The notes: generated from the letters alone by a model not told the origin. A DNA stretch of 64,000 nucleotides from Mucilaginibacter rivuli (GCF_019391655.1 NZ_JAHXPQ010000002.1:1-64000); one strand, 5' to 3'; positions 1-9,262 are shown, counted from the stretch's first letter. Numbers and translations: made by a program.

Positions 1-41
1 CGTGGCATCAATCATTCAATAAATCAATCATTCAAAAATGA

Positions 42-689
42 TTAACCAACCCTACCATCATTCATTTTTTGCCTTAGTTCCTTACTTATCTCTTCGGTTA
101 TGGCAACAATATCATCGGCAACGTGGCTGTTGTTTAAAATGATCTTATCGCATTTGGCTTTAAATGGTAGTAAAAAATCTTTGTATGCAGGCACAACGTG
201 GTGTATCCACTTATACATCACATCATCGTGCGAGTAGCCGCGCTCCACAAGGTCGCGGTGCAGGCGGCGCTGCAGGGCTACGTTCTCGTCGGCATCAATA
301 AATATCTTCAGGTCAATTGCTTCGGCAATTTCTTTAAAGTGCATAATAAACAAGCCTTCCACAATAATAATAGGGGCGGGCTGTATGGTAAGCATTTTAG
401 GCACCGCGTTAGGGTTGCCAAATGTATATTCCTTTTTTACAAAGCTTTCGCCGGCCATCAGTTTGTGCAGATCGCTGATGAAATGTTCGCTGTCTATGGT
501 ATGTGGCAGGTCAAAGTTGTAGAGTTTGTTCTCCTCGGGCGTCATGTTATCCGCTACCGGGATGTAATAATCATCCTGCGATACCAGGCATACCTCTCCG
601 TTGGTAAAATGTTTTAAAAAACAATTCAGAAAAAAGGTTTTGCCCGACCCACTGCCGCCGGCAATTCCAATAATATAAGGTTTACTCAT
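42..689 (-). CDS. udk: Uridine kinase
   Basis: Phosphorylates uridine (and probably cytidine) to the monophosphate in cytosolic pyrimidine salvage. The 215-aa protein opens with a P-loop, GIAGGSGSGKT at about residues 8-18, followed by SQDDYY (about 38-43), the DD pair that contacts the nucleoside in the uridine kinase/phosphoribulokinase family. FDLPHTID and VEGLF further on are also typical of the family, and the length matches normal Udk. The start codon lies inside the end of the upstream LysM gene (8-bp overlap on the same strand), so the two are probably co-transcribed and translationally coupled. The family call is secure; substrate preference is from family knowledge. Confidence 0.93.
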   Translation of the reverse strand: MSKPYIIGIAGGSGSGKTFFLNCFLKHFTNGEVCLVSQDDYYIPVADNMTPEENKLYNFDLPHTIDSEHFISDLHKLMAGESFVKKEYTFGNPNAVPKMLTIQPAPIIIVEGLFIMHFKEIAEAIDLKIFIDADENVALQRRLHRDLVERGYSHDDVMYKWIHHVVPAYKDFLLPFKAKCDKIILNNSHVADDIVAITEEISKELRQKMNDGRVG

Positions 690-1719
690 TCGGCGATCCG
701 TAGCTTATGTTAACATGGAAACGTTTATCTAAAGCACCAAGCGCATCGGCAACACCTTTGGTCATTACAACTATGGCGTCTTTGGTGTTCTCATTATCAT
801 TAATACGACCAACAACCCGGGCAAAAGTGGTGCGGTTGGTCATAGGGTTGGTTATCTTTATTACGGTACCTATAGGCGCGGTGCGGTGGAGTATGATCTG
901 TTTGTTGGCATTCAGATCCGGATCTTCTATCCAGATACCTACACCTTTTTCATTCTTTTCATACATGCCAAAGCTGCCGCTGCGTAAAATACGATGGCCC
1001 ATGCTGTCCACACTGTCAGATGCTGTAACTATGGTCGAGTCGCGTTTGGCAACAACGGGTGGTTGCTGATATACCGGGGTTGTTGTAATATGTCTTTCAA
1101 CCGGCTTTTCTATGGGCTTATCAACCGGTTTCTCCGCGGGTTTTTCTGCTGACGGCACGGCGGCCCTAACCAAAATAATTTGCCCCGGCGAAAGCGTGGT
1201 AGATTTTAAGTTATTTAATGTGGTAATATCATCAACAGTAGTATTAAAGCGCCTTGATATGGCGTATAAAGTTTCGCCTGCCGATACCTTATATTGTGTA
1301 GTTGCGGGGTTGTTTTGTGCCGCGGCATTTGTAACGGGTTTTTGCAATGGCGGATTATATACCGGTGTTGTTTGCGTTACAGGCTTTTGCACCGGCGGTG
1401 TGTAAGCAGGCTGTGTTTGTGGTTTATTTTGAGCAACAGCAGTTGTGGCGTTACCGGTAAAAGGGATGTTTGTAGGCACCTTTATAATTTCGCCGATACC
1501 CATTTTAGCGTCCTTGTTAAAATCGATGATGAGTTTAGGGCTAATGTTATACCTGCGGCCTATCGAGTAAAAATTATCTTTAGGATCAAGTTTATGGAGT
1601 ATTACTTTTTTGCCGCCCTGGTTTTCAACACCAACAGAATCAAATAAAATGTGGCGGGCAAAAAGCGAAGGCGATAAGGCTAACAGGAGGGCTATGAGTG
1701 GGAAAAATCTAAAATTCAT
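682..1719 (-). CDS. Secreted LysM / RlpA-like double-psi beta-barrel protein
   Basis: A predicted periplasmic or envelope protein of 345 aa. It has an N-terminal signal peptide (hydrophobic IALLLALSPSLFA, about residues 9-21). There are two LysM peptidoglycan-binding repeats, at about 42-83 (FYSIGRRYNISPKLIIDFN) and about 143-185 (LYAISRRFNTTVDDITTLN). These are separated by a Pro/Thr/Gln-rich linker; a second linker rich in EKPV-type repeats follows. The C-terminal 100 residues resemble the RlpA-like barrel (GTVIKITNPMTNRTTFARVVGR). Such proteins bind cell-wall glycan, but a catalytic role is not shown by the sequence. It overlaps udk by 8 bp, which looks like a two-gene transcript even though the functions are unrelated. 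Confidence 0.82.
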   Translation of the reverse strand: MNFRFFPLIALLLALSPSLFARHILFDSVGVENQGGKKVILHKLDPKDNFYSIGRRYNISPKLIIDFNKDAKMGIGEIIKVPTNIPFTGNATTAVAQNKPQTQPAYTPPVQKPVTQTTPVYNPPLQKPVTNAAAQNNPATTQYKVSAGETLYAISRRFNTTVDDITTLNNLKSTTLSPGQIILVRAAVPSAEKPAEKPVDKPIEKPVERHITTTPVYQQPPVVAKRDSTIVTASDSVDSMGHRILRSGSFGMYEKNEKGVGIWIEDPDLNANKQIILHRTAPIGTVIKITNPMTNRTTFARVVGRINDNENTKDAIVVMTKGVADALGALDKRFHVNISYGSPNE

Positions 1720-1738
1720 GTTCTTCTTTAACAGGATG

Positions 1739-2497
1739 TTATAAATTTAAAACCTTCAATCCGGTTTTGTTTTTAATATAGATCAGTTTGTTCAGGTACA
1801 CTATAAACGATTCGGGTTGCAGTTTTTGTATAAACTCATTTAATAAATCGTTATAAACAATCACACCGTCTTTACTGATCAGTAAAATTTGCTTCAGTAT
1901 TCCGTTATTAAGCAGGTGCAAAGATACAATTCTAAAACTATTGTGCTCCATGTAATGAACATTGCCTGCCGGTTCGCCAGTTAAGCTATCTTCAAACCCT
2001 GTAGGAATATGGTTCAATATATCCGGAACAAGGATATTTTGCTGCTGTGCGATATCAGCACTTTTATCAAATTGCCTTACCGTTTTACCAGTAGCCGCGT
2101 CGGTTAAAAATAATTTAGGTGGTTGTACCTGCGTATTATAAGTAACCGGCCCATTTATACTGATGTGTTCGATCGCGTCGATATAATTGACCCAAAGTTC
2201 GTTCCCGTTACTCCCGTCAATAGCCGTTATTCCTTTTTGATTGGGGCTTTGCGCCGATTGGTAACCATGCAAAAATAGTGTGCCGTTAAAGCTGCCCGCT
2301 AAACCTGACAACCATTTTTCAGCTAATACAAGGTCTTTAAATTGGGTGTTCCCGGTAGCCAGGTTCAGGCCTGCAAAGCTTAACTGCCTGTTTTCGCTGT
2401 CGCGGATCTCGGCAAATACCAGACCGGCCGCTTCATCTATCACCAGCTTCCATATCTGCCCGGCAAAGTTTTCGTTAATGTAAGCTTGTAACATCAT
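1739..2497 (-). CDS. DUF4905-like conserved protein
   Basis: A 252-aa protein without a signal peptide or membrane segment. It contains beta-propeller-like phrases such as GLVFAEIRDSENRQLSFAGL, GITAIDGSNGNELW and LFLTDAATGKTV, which resemble PQQ-type repeat strands. I recall this layout as the Sphingobacteria-restricted family DUF4905, but that is from memory and unconfirmed. Function is unknown. It lies on the same strand just upstream of the LysM-udk pair, with a 19-bp gap, so it may lead that operon. The first two codons are both Met; either could be used. Confidence 0.6.
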   Translation of the reverse strand: MMLQAYINENFAGQIWKLVIDEAAGLVFAEIRDSENRQLSFAGLNLATGNTQFKDLVLAEKWLSGLAGSFNGTLFLHGYQSAQSPNQKGITAIDGSNGNELWVNYIDAIEHISINGPVTYNTQVQPPKLFLTDAATGKTVRQFDKSADIAQQQNILVPDILNHIPTGFEDSLTGEPAGNVHYMEHNSFRIVSLHLLNNGILKQILLISKDGVIVYNDLLNEFIQKLQPESFIVYLNKLIYIKNKTGLKVLNL

Positions 2498-2521
2498 ATC
2501 CTGTCAATCAACAAAAGTCAG

Positions 2522-2547
2522 AAAAAAACCCGGCTCCAACCGGAACC
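2522..2547 (-). terminator. Rho-independent terminator of the FadL-like gene
   Basis: Read on the minus strand, a 6-bp stem (GGTTCC / GGAGCC, one G-U pair) with a GGTT loop is followed by GGG and a run of seven T. It sits about 30 bp past the stop of the outer-membrane protein gene and before the next gene on the same strand. Confidence 0.6.
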
Positions 2548-2575
2548 AGGTCAATTTGTTTATTTAATAAGGTTA

Positions 2576-4102
2576 TTAAAACCTCATCCCGAAAGTCAGG
2601 AATACATTATTTGATGTTTTATTTAAACTTGCGGTTGGCTCGGTACCGGTACTTAAATTATACGGGGCAGTTAACTGTGTGCCGGTGCTATTGGTGTAGG
2701 TAGCATCAATATAATAATTCATAATGTGGTAGCCTAAGCCACCGCTAACCGTATTAATGGTATTGGTTGAACCTTTAGGCGGGCTGCCCTGTATGCCATA
2801 GCCGGCACGTAAATAAAGCATATCTAACTTTAACTCACCACCCACATGCGCGTTAACGGTTGATTTGTATGCGGTTTTGATGCTGTGATTGTCATCCGAA
2901 GAATTTGAATAACCATCGCCTGATGAAAGGCTAACGGATGAATAATCAAGATACTCAAAATCACCTGTGATGAAACCCGATTTGCCAATAAAAGCGGCAA
3001 TACCGGCACTTAATCTCCATGGCGAGCTAAAGCTATAGGTGGTTTGATAATCAACCGGGCCATAGCCATAGCTTTGATTGTAAGGGCTACCATAAACGGT
3101 TTGCAGGTTTTCAGAAAAATCATCCTGCATGGTGTACCAGGTAGGCGTGGTAACGGTGCCGCCAATGCGTATGGCATCAATCAACTTATAAATAAAACCA
3201 ATACGTGCGTTAAAGCCTGTACCGGTAGTTGCCTGCACTTGCGAGTATGTATTGGTGTACGGATTATTAAAAGCCGTTGTAGTTGGCTGAATGTTAGCTA
3301 TCCCGCTTTCAGTAAAGGTCCTTGTCATATTATACCTGATGCTTGTTATACCAATTCCTCCGCCAATATAAAATTGGTTACTGTAATTGGCCCCAACCGA
3401 AAAATCAAACTCTGTGCGCCCGCCATCCCTTATAATATTGTCTGCCTGGTTAACCGGCTGGTTTGGCACCCCGGGCGATGTGCCAAATACATTACTTTGA
3501 AACCTGAAGCCTTTGCTTGGGTCCAACGGGTCGTTTAAATGCTTGTCAATTATAATATGGTTGGCTGCATCATCCTGCAAGGCGCTGCCGTTATAATCAA
3601 CACCTTGTGAGTTGGCAAGGTCGGCATAGTAATTTGTGATCGAGTTTTTGGTATTAGTACCACGGTAGCTAATGTTTTCATAATAATCTGCCGTACGGTT
3701 AAATGATGCCCCAAAGTTTACACTTAACCAGCCTTCACCTTTATTGGCACCTGCCGGGCTATTTAACTTATTATAAAATACTACTGCGGCATTGTTAAAA
3801 TTAACATTATTGCTGTTGGCGTTATTGGTTTGCCCTAAATAGGTAGCCTTAACACCGGTTAAATTAAATTCGGGGGTAAAGCTCGCGTCCGAACTGGTAT
3901 AAAAGCCTAAGCCCGCGGCATTGCTGCTTATTGAACTCAGATCGCCACCTATGGCTGTTGTAGCATTACCTATAGCCTTTAGCCTTGCTGTAGACCCGGT
4001 TTGCGAGGTTGAAAACCTTATCGCATCCTGCGAGAATTGGGCAAAACTATCTTTGGTAGTGGCTACTATAACCACTACAGCCAGTAAATATTTTTTTTTC
4101 AT
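2576..4102 (-). CDS. Outer-membrane beta-barrel protein, OmpP1/FadL-like
   Basis: A predicted outer-membrane protein of 508 aa with a short signal sequence (MKKKYLLAVVVIVATTKDSFA). The mature start, FSQDAIRFSTSQTGSTARLK, is followed by AIGGDLSSISSNAAGLG; this arrangement, with an asparagine-centred motif near the plug, is typical of Bacteroidetes OmpP1/FadL/TodX barrels. The rest alternates short hydrophobic and aromatic strands rich in Asn, Ser, Thr and Tyr and ends in a terminal Phe (FLTFGMRF), the usual barrel closing strand. FadL proteins import hydrophobic compounds, but the cargo cannot be read here. A terminator follows it; its own promoter should lie in the 86 bp towards the lipoprotein gene. 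Confidence 0.78.
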   Translation of the reverse strand: MKKKYLLAVVVIVATTKDSFAQFSQDAIRFSTSQTGSTARLKAIGNATTAIGGDLSSISSNAAGLGFYTSSDASFTPEFNLTGVKATYLGQTNNANSNNVNFNNAAVVFYNKLNSPAGANKGEGWLSVNFGASFNRTADYYENISYRGTNTKNSITNYYADLANSQGVDYNGSALQDDAANHIIIDKHLNDPLDPSKGFRFQSNVFGTSPGVPNQPVNQADNIIRDGGRTEFDFSVGANYSNQFYIGGGIGITSIRYNMTRTFTESGIANIQPTTTAFNNPYTNTYSQVQATTGTGFNARIGFIYKLIDAIRIGGTVTTPTWYTMQDDFSENLQTVYGSPYNQSYGYGPVDYQTTYSFSSPWRLSAGIAAFIGKSGFITGDFEYLDYSSVSLSSGDGYSNSSDDNHSIKTAYKSTVNAHVGGELKLDMLYLRAGYGIQGSPPKGSTNTINTVSGGLGYHIMNYYIDATYTNSTGTQLTAPYNLSTGTEPTASLNKTSNNVFLTFGMRF

Positions 4103-4127
4103 TTGGTTATTTATATTAGAGATGTAT

Positions 4128-4178
4128 AAAAAACCGTGCAGGTTGCACGTGGTGTAAAATAAACCCGCACGGTTTTTT
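4128..4178 (-). terminator. Strong terminator, usable from both directions
   Basis: A perfect 12-bp inverted repeat (AAAAAACCGTGC at 4128-4139 and its complement at 4167-4178) puts a T-run after the stem on either strand. It lies directly after the lipoprotein gene stop at 4189, so it most likely ends that transcript. Confidence 0.75.
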
Positions 4179-4188
4179 AAATATGGTA

Positions 4189-5043
4189 TTAAGGTCTTAC
4201 CGGCCTGCCGCCACCCGAAGATGATGAACCAGAGGATGAAGAGCTTGAAGAAGATGATGATGACGACCCTGAGTTATTATTGCTAGCCGGTGGGGTATAT
4301 TGTTGTACCTGTGGCTGATATTGTGGTTGAACGGTAGTAGTACGTGTTGGACGCTGGCTAACAGTTTGGCCACCATTATTAGGGCTGCTTACTGATGCCC
4401 TTGTAGGCCTGTTGCTTGGCGGATAGCTTGATGCGTTGCCATAACCTGTATAAGTGCCGCCAACACCTGCTCCCGGTAAGCCAGAACCGCGATATGGCCT
4501 TCCGCTTACTACGGTATTACCCCCGCTGTAACCATAACCCGGTATTGTATTGTAATAAGAATATGGCCCCCAGTATGAGCCACCACCGTAACCGTAGCCA
4601 TATGCGTTATAACCATAAGGACTGTATGAATAGAATGGATTATAGCTATAGCCATAAGGCGAATAGCCGTAATAGTTATACGCGCCATAACCCAGGCCTA
4701 AACCTATGCTAATGCCCGTACTGTATGGGTTAAAAGGGCTGTAACCATAATATGCGTTGCTATAATATGATGATCCGTATGGTGAGTAACCATAAAAACG
4801 GTTCAGGCGCGATTCATAACTATCATAATAATAGTAATCGGCACTTCTTTCATTGTTAGAGTAATTATCATGGCGATAGGTATCCGTATTTACTGCTGCA
4901 TAAACGGGTTCATCGCCGGCTTTGGCTTTGGTGAAATATACATCATCGGAATTGACTGCCGAAACTAATTTATTTTGTGTAGAACAGGAACTCAGCGCAA
5001 CCACGCTGATAAATAGTATTCCTAATGTAAGGTTCCGTTTCAT
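4189..5043 (-). CDS. Tyr/Gly/Ser-rich lipoprotein of unknown function
   Basis: A 284-aa protein with a lipoprotein signal: a hydrophobic stretch and the lipobox LSSC (Cys at residue 20), so it should be lipid-anchored in the envelope. After a short ordered-looking part (residues 20-75) the sequence becomes low complexity. First comes a block dominated by repeated Y-G-Y-S-P/Y-N-Y steps (about 80-180), then a Thr/Gln/Pro stretch, then a run of more than 15 Ser with Gly near the C terminus ending GGGRPVRP. No catalytic motif is visible. Similar proteins in Sphingobacteriaceae are usually annotated only as hypothetical. It points away from proS; the 99-bp divergent gap holds the promoters of both. 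Confidence 0.7.
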   Translation of the reverse strand: MKRNLTLGILFISVVALSSCSTQNKLVSAVNSDDVYFTKAKAGDEPVYAAVNTDTYRHDNYSNNERSADYYYYDSYESRLNRFYGYSPYGSSYYSNAYYGYSPFNPYSTGISIGLGLGYGAYNYYGYSPYGYSYNPFYSYSPYGYNAYGYGYGGGSYWGPYSYYNTIPGYGYSGGNTVVSGRPYRGSGLPGAGVGGTYTGYGNASSYPPSNRPTRASVSSPNNGGQTVSQRPTRTTTVQPQYQPQVQQYTPPASNNNSGSSSSSSSSSSSSGSSSSGGGRPVRP

Positions 5044-5090
5044 AATTTATATTGGTTGTAAAGTAAAAGGTTAAATAAAGTATAAATTTA

Positions 5091-5098
5091 TAAATTTG
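5091..5098 (+). promoter_or_regulatory. Candidate -7 box (TAAATTTG) for proS
   Basis: An exact match to the Bacteroidetes sigma-ABfr -7 consensus TAnnTTTG, 45 bp before the proS start. I see no clear -33 TTG at the right spacing, so this rests on one element. Confidence 0.4.
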
Positions 5099-5142
5099 GC
5101 GTCAATAATAAAATAACGTTTAAGTCATATTTCATTCTAATC

Positions 5143-6615
5143 ATGAGCAAAGGGGTCATCAGTAAAGACGAAGATTATTCACAATGGTTTAACGGCTTGG
5201 TTGTTAAAGCCGACCTGGCAGAACATTCCGCAGTTAAGGGCTGCATGGTAATAAAACCATACGGATACTCCATCTGGGAAAAAATGCAGGCCGCACTCGA
5301 TCAAATGTTTAAAGATACAGGGCATAGTAACGCGTATTTCCCGCTGTTCATCCCAAAATCTTTCTTTTCAAAAGAGGCCAGCCACGTGGATGGCTTTGCT
5401 AAAGAATGTGCGGTAGTTACACACTACAGGCTAAAGAACGATGGTAACGGTAATATTATTGTGGATGAAGATGCGAAACTGGAAGAAGAATTAATAGTTC
5501 GCCCAACATCCGAAACCATCATTTGGAATACCTACCGGGGATGGATCCAATCTTACCGCGATCTGCCCCTTTTAATAAACCAATGGGCCAACGTTGTACG
5601 CTGGGAAATGCGCACCCGTTTGTTCCTCCGTACCACCGAATTTTTATGGCAGGAGGGCCACACCGCTCACGCTACCGCCGAAGAAGCCATAGCCGAAACC
5701 GAGCAAATGCTGAACGTGTATGCCGATTTTGCCGAAAACTGGTTAGCGCTGCCTGTTGTAAAAGGCCGCAAAACAGCTAACGAGCGTTTCGCCGGTGCCC
5801 TGGATACCTATTGTATCGAAGCTTTAATGCAGGATGGTAAAGCCCTTCAGGCAGGTACCTCGCACTTTTTAGGTCAAAATTTCGCCAAGGCTTTTGATGT
5901 GAAATTTGCCAATAAAGAGGGAAAGCTCGATTACGTTTGGGCAACCTCATGGGGGGTGTCTACCCGTTTAATGGGTGCGCTGGTAATGGCACACTCTGAT
6001 GATGCAGGCCTGGTACTGCCACCAAAACTGGCGCCTACGCAGGTAGTTATCGTTCCCATCTTCCGCAGCGAAGAAGAGCTGGCGCAGATCTCTGAATTTG
6101 TAGCTACCCTGACCAAAGAACTGAAAGCGAAAAATATCCGTGTAAAATATGATAACCGCGATACCCAGCGCCCCGGCTTTAAATTTGCCGAGTACGAATT
6201 GAAAGGTATCCCGTTGCGTGTTGCCATTGGCGGCCGCGACCTGGCAAATGGCACCGTAGAATTGGCTCGTCGCGATACAAAAACTAAAGAGACCGTTCAA
6301 CAAGCAGGTTTGGCTGAAATGATAGATGGATTATTGGTAGAGATACAAGCCAATATTTACCAAAAAGCGCTCAACTTCCGCACCGAGAACACCCGCGAGG
6401 CAAATACTTACGACGAGTTCAAAAAAATGCTCGATGAAACCCCCGGCTTTATCTCCGCCCATTGGGACGGCACACCCGAAACCGAGGAACGCATCAAACA
6501 AGAAACAAAAGCAACCATACGCTGTATCCCTTTAGATAACAAACTGGAAGACGGCACATGTATACTATCCGGCAAACCATCAACACAAAGGGTGCTGTTT
6601 GCAAGGGCGTATTGA
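5143..6615 (+). CDS. proS: Prolyl-tRNA synthetase
   Basis: Charges tRNA-Pro with proline in the cytosol. The 490-aa length and the motifs fit the shorter archaeal/eukaryotic-type ProRS used by Bacteroidetes. Class II motif 2 is seen in [21 protein letters not shown] followed by QEGHTAH. The substrate-binding loop is [16 protein letters not shown]. The anticodon-binding domain begins at [10 protein letters not shown] (about residue 303). The C-terminal zinc-type domain is present but shows few cysteines. The start ATG is preceded by a promoter-like box and follows a divergent gap. Monocistronic: the next gene is 130 bp away behind a long inverted repeat. Confidence 0.96.
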   Translation: MSKGVISKDEDYSQWFNGLVVKADLAEHSAVKGCMVIKPYGYSIWEKMQAALDQMFKDTGHSNAYFPLFIPKSFFSKEASHVDGFAKECAVVTHYRLKNDGNGNIIVDEDAKLEEELIVRPTSETIIWNTYRGWIQSYRDLPLLINQWANVVRWEMRTRLFLRTTEFLWQEGHTAHATAEEAIAETEQMLNVYADFAENWLALPVVKGRKTANERFAGALDTYCIEALMQDGKALQAGTSHFLGQNFAKAFDVKFANKEGKLDYVWATSWGVSTRLMGALVMAHSDDAGLVLPPKLAPTQVVIVPIFRSEEELAQISEFVATLTKELKAKNIRVKYDNRDTQRPGFKFAEYELKGIPLRVAIGGRDLANGTVELARRDTKTKETVQQAGLAEMIDGLLVEIQANIYQKALNFRTENTREANTYDEFKKMLDETPGFISAHWDGTPETEERIKQETKATIRCIPLDNKLEDGTCILSGKPSTQRVLFARAY

Positions 6616-6626
6616 TTTGTTGTAAA

Positions 6627-6738
6627 GTTGTAAGGTTTTAATGTTGCAATGTTAATTGCAGGGCTAAATGCTATACTTTTGATGTTCAACATTTGAACTT
6701 GACAACTTTCAAACATTGTAACATTTCAACCTTACAAC
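6627..6738. repeat. Long imperfect inverted repeat between proS and the transsulfuration gene
   Basis: Two 27-nt arms (6627-6653 and 6712-6738) match as inverted repeats at 24 of 27 positions and are separated by 58 bp. The right arm ends 7 bp before the next start codon, so a transcript would fold the leader and the start region. Neither arm is followed by a strong T-run on the + strand. It may be a dispersed intergenic repeat or a leader structure; the sequence alone does not decide. Confidence 0.6.
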
Positions 6739-6745
6739 AAAAAAA

Positions 6746-7885
6746 ATGAAATTCGCAACCAAAGCCATACATGCAGGGCAAGAGCCCGATCCAACCACAG
6801 GCGCGGTGATGACGCCCATATACCAAACCTCAACCTACGCGCAAAAAACGCCCGGCGATCATAAAGGTTACGAGTATTCGCGCGGTACCAATCCAACCCG
6901 CAATGCGTTGGAGCAATGCCTGGCAGCTTTGGAGGACGCCAAATACGGCCTTGCTTTTTCGAGCGGCCTGGGTGCAACCGATGCTGTGATGAAGCTGCTG
7001 ATGCCAGGGGATGAGGTGATCACCGGCGACGACCTCTACGGCGGATCATACCGCATGTTTACCAAGATTTTCGCCAACTTTGGTATCAAATTCCATTTTA
7101 TCGATATGTCAGATGCGGCGAACATCCTGCCGTACATTACCGATAAAACCAAGCTGGTTTGGATAGAAACGCCTACCAATCCCACCATGAAAATTGTGGA
7201 TATCGAGGCTATCGCCAACATCACCAAGCCAAAAAATATTTTACTTTGCGTAGATAACACCTTCGCGTCGCCATACCTGCAAAACCCTATCGACCTTGGT
7301 GCCGATATCGCCATGCACTCCGCCACCAAATACCTCGGCGGCCACTCGGATGTGGTAATGGGCGCATTGATGATGAACGACGATGAGCTGTACAAAAAGC
7401 TTTGGTTTATTTACAACGCTACCGGCGCGACCCCCGGCCCTATGGATAGCTTCCTGGTTTTGCGCGGTATCAAAACCCTGCACCTGCGCATGAAAGCCCA
7501 TTGCGAGAACGGCCGCAAAGTTGCCGAGTACCTCAAAAAACACCCAAAGATCGACAAGCTTTACTGGCCAGGTTTCGAAGATCACCCTAACCACGCCATA
7601 GCCAAAAAGCAAATGCGCGATTTTGGTGGGATGATATCCTTCACCGTAAAAGGAGCAACATTAGAGAGCACTTACGCCCTCGCATCCAAATTCAAAGTAT
7701 TCACCCTTGCCGAATCGCTCGGCGGTGTAGAATCGCTGTTGAACCACCCCGTAAGCATGACCCACGGCTCCATCCCCAAAGCCGACCGCGACAGGGTAGG
7801 CGTAGTTGACAGCCTGCTGCGCCTGAGCGTAGGGGTAGAGGATATTGATGATTTGCTGGAAGATTTGGAACAAGCGTTAGCTTAA
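6746..7885 (+). CDS. Cystathionine gamma-synthase / gamma-lyase family PLP enzyme
   Basis: A 379-aa cytosolic enzyme of the Cys/Met-metabolism PLP family. Landmarks include [11 protein letters not shown] (cofactor phosphate contacts from the neighbouring subunit), [31 protein letters not shown], and the PLP-binding lysine K195 in [13 protein letters not shown]. The C-terminal [17 protein letters not shown] and [10 protein letters not shown] fit this class. It either condenses an activated homoserine with cysteine (MetB) or cleaves cystathionine (gamma-lyase); motif reading cannot separate these. An SMI1-like gene begins 1 nt after its stop. Confidence 0.9.
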   Translation: MKFATKAIHAGQEPDPTTGAVMTPIYQTSTYAQKTPGDHKGYEYSRGTNPTRNALEQCLAALEDAKYGLAFSSGLGATDAVMKLLMPGDEVITGDDLYGGSYRMFTKIFANFGIKFHFIDMSDAANILPYITDKTKLVWIETPTNPTMKIVDIEAIANITKPKNILLCVDNTFASPYLQNPIDLGADIAMHSATKYLGGHSDVVMGALMMNDDELYKKLWFIYNATGATPGPMDSFLVLRGIKTLHLRMKAHCENGRKVAEYLKKHPKIDKLYWPGFEDHPNHAIAKKQMRDFGGMISFTVKGATLESTYALASKFKVFTLAESLGGVESLLNHPVSMTHGSIPKADRDRVGVVDSLLRLSVGVEDIDDLLEDLEQALA

Positions 7886-7886
7886 G

Positions 7887-8312
7887 ATGGAAAGCTGGGT
7901 CCAAAAAGCTATTTCTCAGTGGACAATAGAAGGGCTTAAGTTGAATCCGGCAGTAACTGTCGCTGATATTGCTAATGCGGAGGAGCAAATTGGATTTTCA
8001 TTTCCGGACGATTTCAAACAATTATACTTAACAGTAAACGGTTTTGTTGATTTCGAATTTCGTGGTTTTTTTATGCTTTCTCTATGGTCTTTGGAACGAA
8101 TTTTAGCTGACTACGACAAAACGAAAGAACTCATCATGTTTAGCGACCATTCTATTTCACTATGTCAATATGGCTTCAATAAGAACAAAACGGGACTATT
8201 CAGAGCCTGGACGCATCATCAACAAGGTCCTGTGGATTTCATCGCAGAATCATTCCGACAAATAATAGAATTAATCAACAGTGATTCACAACTCCTTTTA
8301 GATGATGTTTGA
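7887..8312 (+). CDS. SMI1/KNR4 family protein
   Basis: A 141-aa protein whose core EEQIGFSFPDDFKQLYLTVNG (residues about 32-52) is the SMI1/KNR4 (SUKH) signature, normally an alpha/beta fold that binds partner proteins. In bacteria many SUKH proteins are immunity proteins to polymorphic toxins, though stand-alone housekeeping copies exist. No toxin gene is adjacent. It begins 1 nt after the transsulfuration gene and its end overlaps the next gene by 11 bp, so it is in a tight operon. Its base use is more AT-rich than the genes on either side, which hints at separate acquisition. Confidence 0.75.
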   Translation: MESWVQKAISQWTIEGLKLNPAVTVADIANAEEQIGFSFPDDFKQLYLTVNGFVDFEFRGFFMLSLWSLERILADYDKTKELIMFSDHSISLCQYGFNKNKTGLFRAWTHHQQGPVDFIAESFRQIIELINSDSQLLLDDV

Positions 8313-9156
8313 AAACCTGGAAAATCTTAAAGCTTTTCTTGATTCTAAAGTCATTCAATATAATCGCCCTGATTTTATTAAGAACGACCCCATTTGCATC
8401 CCACACCTGTTCACCAAAAAGCAGGATATCGAGATCATGGGTTTCTGGGCGGCTACACTGGCCTGGGGGCAGCGGGTTACCATCATCAATAAATGTAAAG
8501 AACTCATTGCCCTGATGGACGGCGCACCTTACGATTTCATTATTAACCACCAGGAGCCCGACCTCAAAAAACTCCTCCACTTCAAACATCGCACCTTTAA
8601 CGATATCGATACCCTGTACTTCATCAGCTTTTTCAGGTATCATTACGAAAGCCATGAGTCGCTGGAAGCAGCGTTTTTATCGTCAAATAATAATGAAGCA
8701 CCATTTAATAATAGTGCGTCATTGCGAGGAACGAAGCAACCTCTGCACATGCTAATCAAAAACCAAGAAGTAACTACTACCGAAAGTTCCCTCAACCATT
8801 TTAGAGAATACTTTTTCTCACTACCCGATTACCCGCACCGCACCCGCAAGCACGTATCATCACCGTCACAAAAATCAACCTGCAAAAGGCTCAACATGTT
8901 CCTCCGCTGGATGGTACGAAAAGATGATAATGGCGTCGATTTCGGCATCTGGAACCACATCAAACCCGCCGACCTCATCATGCCCTGCGACCTGCACGTC
9001 GACCGTGTGGCCCGCAAGCTCAACCTCATCACCCGCAAACAAACCGACTGGCAAACCGCCGTCGAGCTCACCGAAAGGCTAAAAGAATTTGACCCGGTAG
9101 ATCCTGTGAAGTACGATTTTGCTTTATTTGGGTTGGGGATAGAGGAGAAATTTTGA
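8302..9156 (+). CDS. TIGR02757 (DUF2400) family protein with in-frame repeat insertion
   Basis: A 284-aa member of the TIGR02757/DUF2400 family, a conserved Bacteroidetes group of unknown biochemical role. Recognisable parts are NRPDFIKNDPICIPHLFTKK, DIEIMGFWAATLAWGQR, PADLIMPCDLHVDRVAR and ERLKEFDPVDPVKYDFALFG. Residues about 128-165 do not look like the rest. They include SASLRGTKQPLHMLIKN, the translation of a dispersed repeat of the CATTGCGAGGAACGAAGC type inserted without breaking the frame. The start ATG lies inside the SMI1 gene. The family call is fairly sure; the effect of the insertion on function is unknown. Confidence 0.82.
   Translation: MMFENLENLKAFLDSKVIQYNRPDFIKNDPICIPHLFTKKQDIEIMGFWAATLAWGQRVTIINKCKELIALMDGAPYDFIINHQEPDLKKLLHFKHRTFNDIDTLYFISFFRYHYESHESLEAAFLSSNNNEAPFNNSASLRGTKQPLHMLIKNQEVTTTESSLNHFREYFFSLPDYPHRTRKHVSSPSQKSTCKRLNMFLRWMVRKDDNGVDFGIWNHIKPADLIMPCDLHVDRVARKLNLITRKQTDWQTAVELTERLKEFDPVDPVKYDFALFGLGIEEKF
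8716..8748 (+). repeat. Dispersed repeat unit (CATTGCGAGGAACGAAGC type) inside a coding region
   Basis: The core around 8720-8740 has the GTCATTGCGAGG-AACGAAGC pattern known to me as a recurrent, normally intergenic repeat in many Bacteroidetes genomes, often in inverted pairs. Here a single unit sits in frame within the TIGR02757 gene. Copy number in this genome cannot be seen from the window. Confidence 0.6.
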
Positions 9157-9210
9157 CCGCTGATTTTCATTGATTTTTATGATTTTGCTGATTAAGGAAA
9201 TCGCTTTTTT

Positions 9211-9262
9211 AAAACTCAGTGCACTCTGTGTTTCTTCTCTTTGCGAACTCTGTGGTTAAAAC
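9211..9262 (+). repeat. Intergenic repeat-like segment (actctgtg ... aactctgtggtta)
   Basis: The 146-bp gap after the TIGR02757 gene carries a low-complexity string (tgattttcattgattttt) and then a segment built on near-repeats of CTCTGTG. I recall similar text as common intergenic filler in Bacteroidetes genomes. No gene is visible here. Confidence 0.35.
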
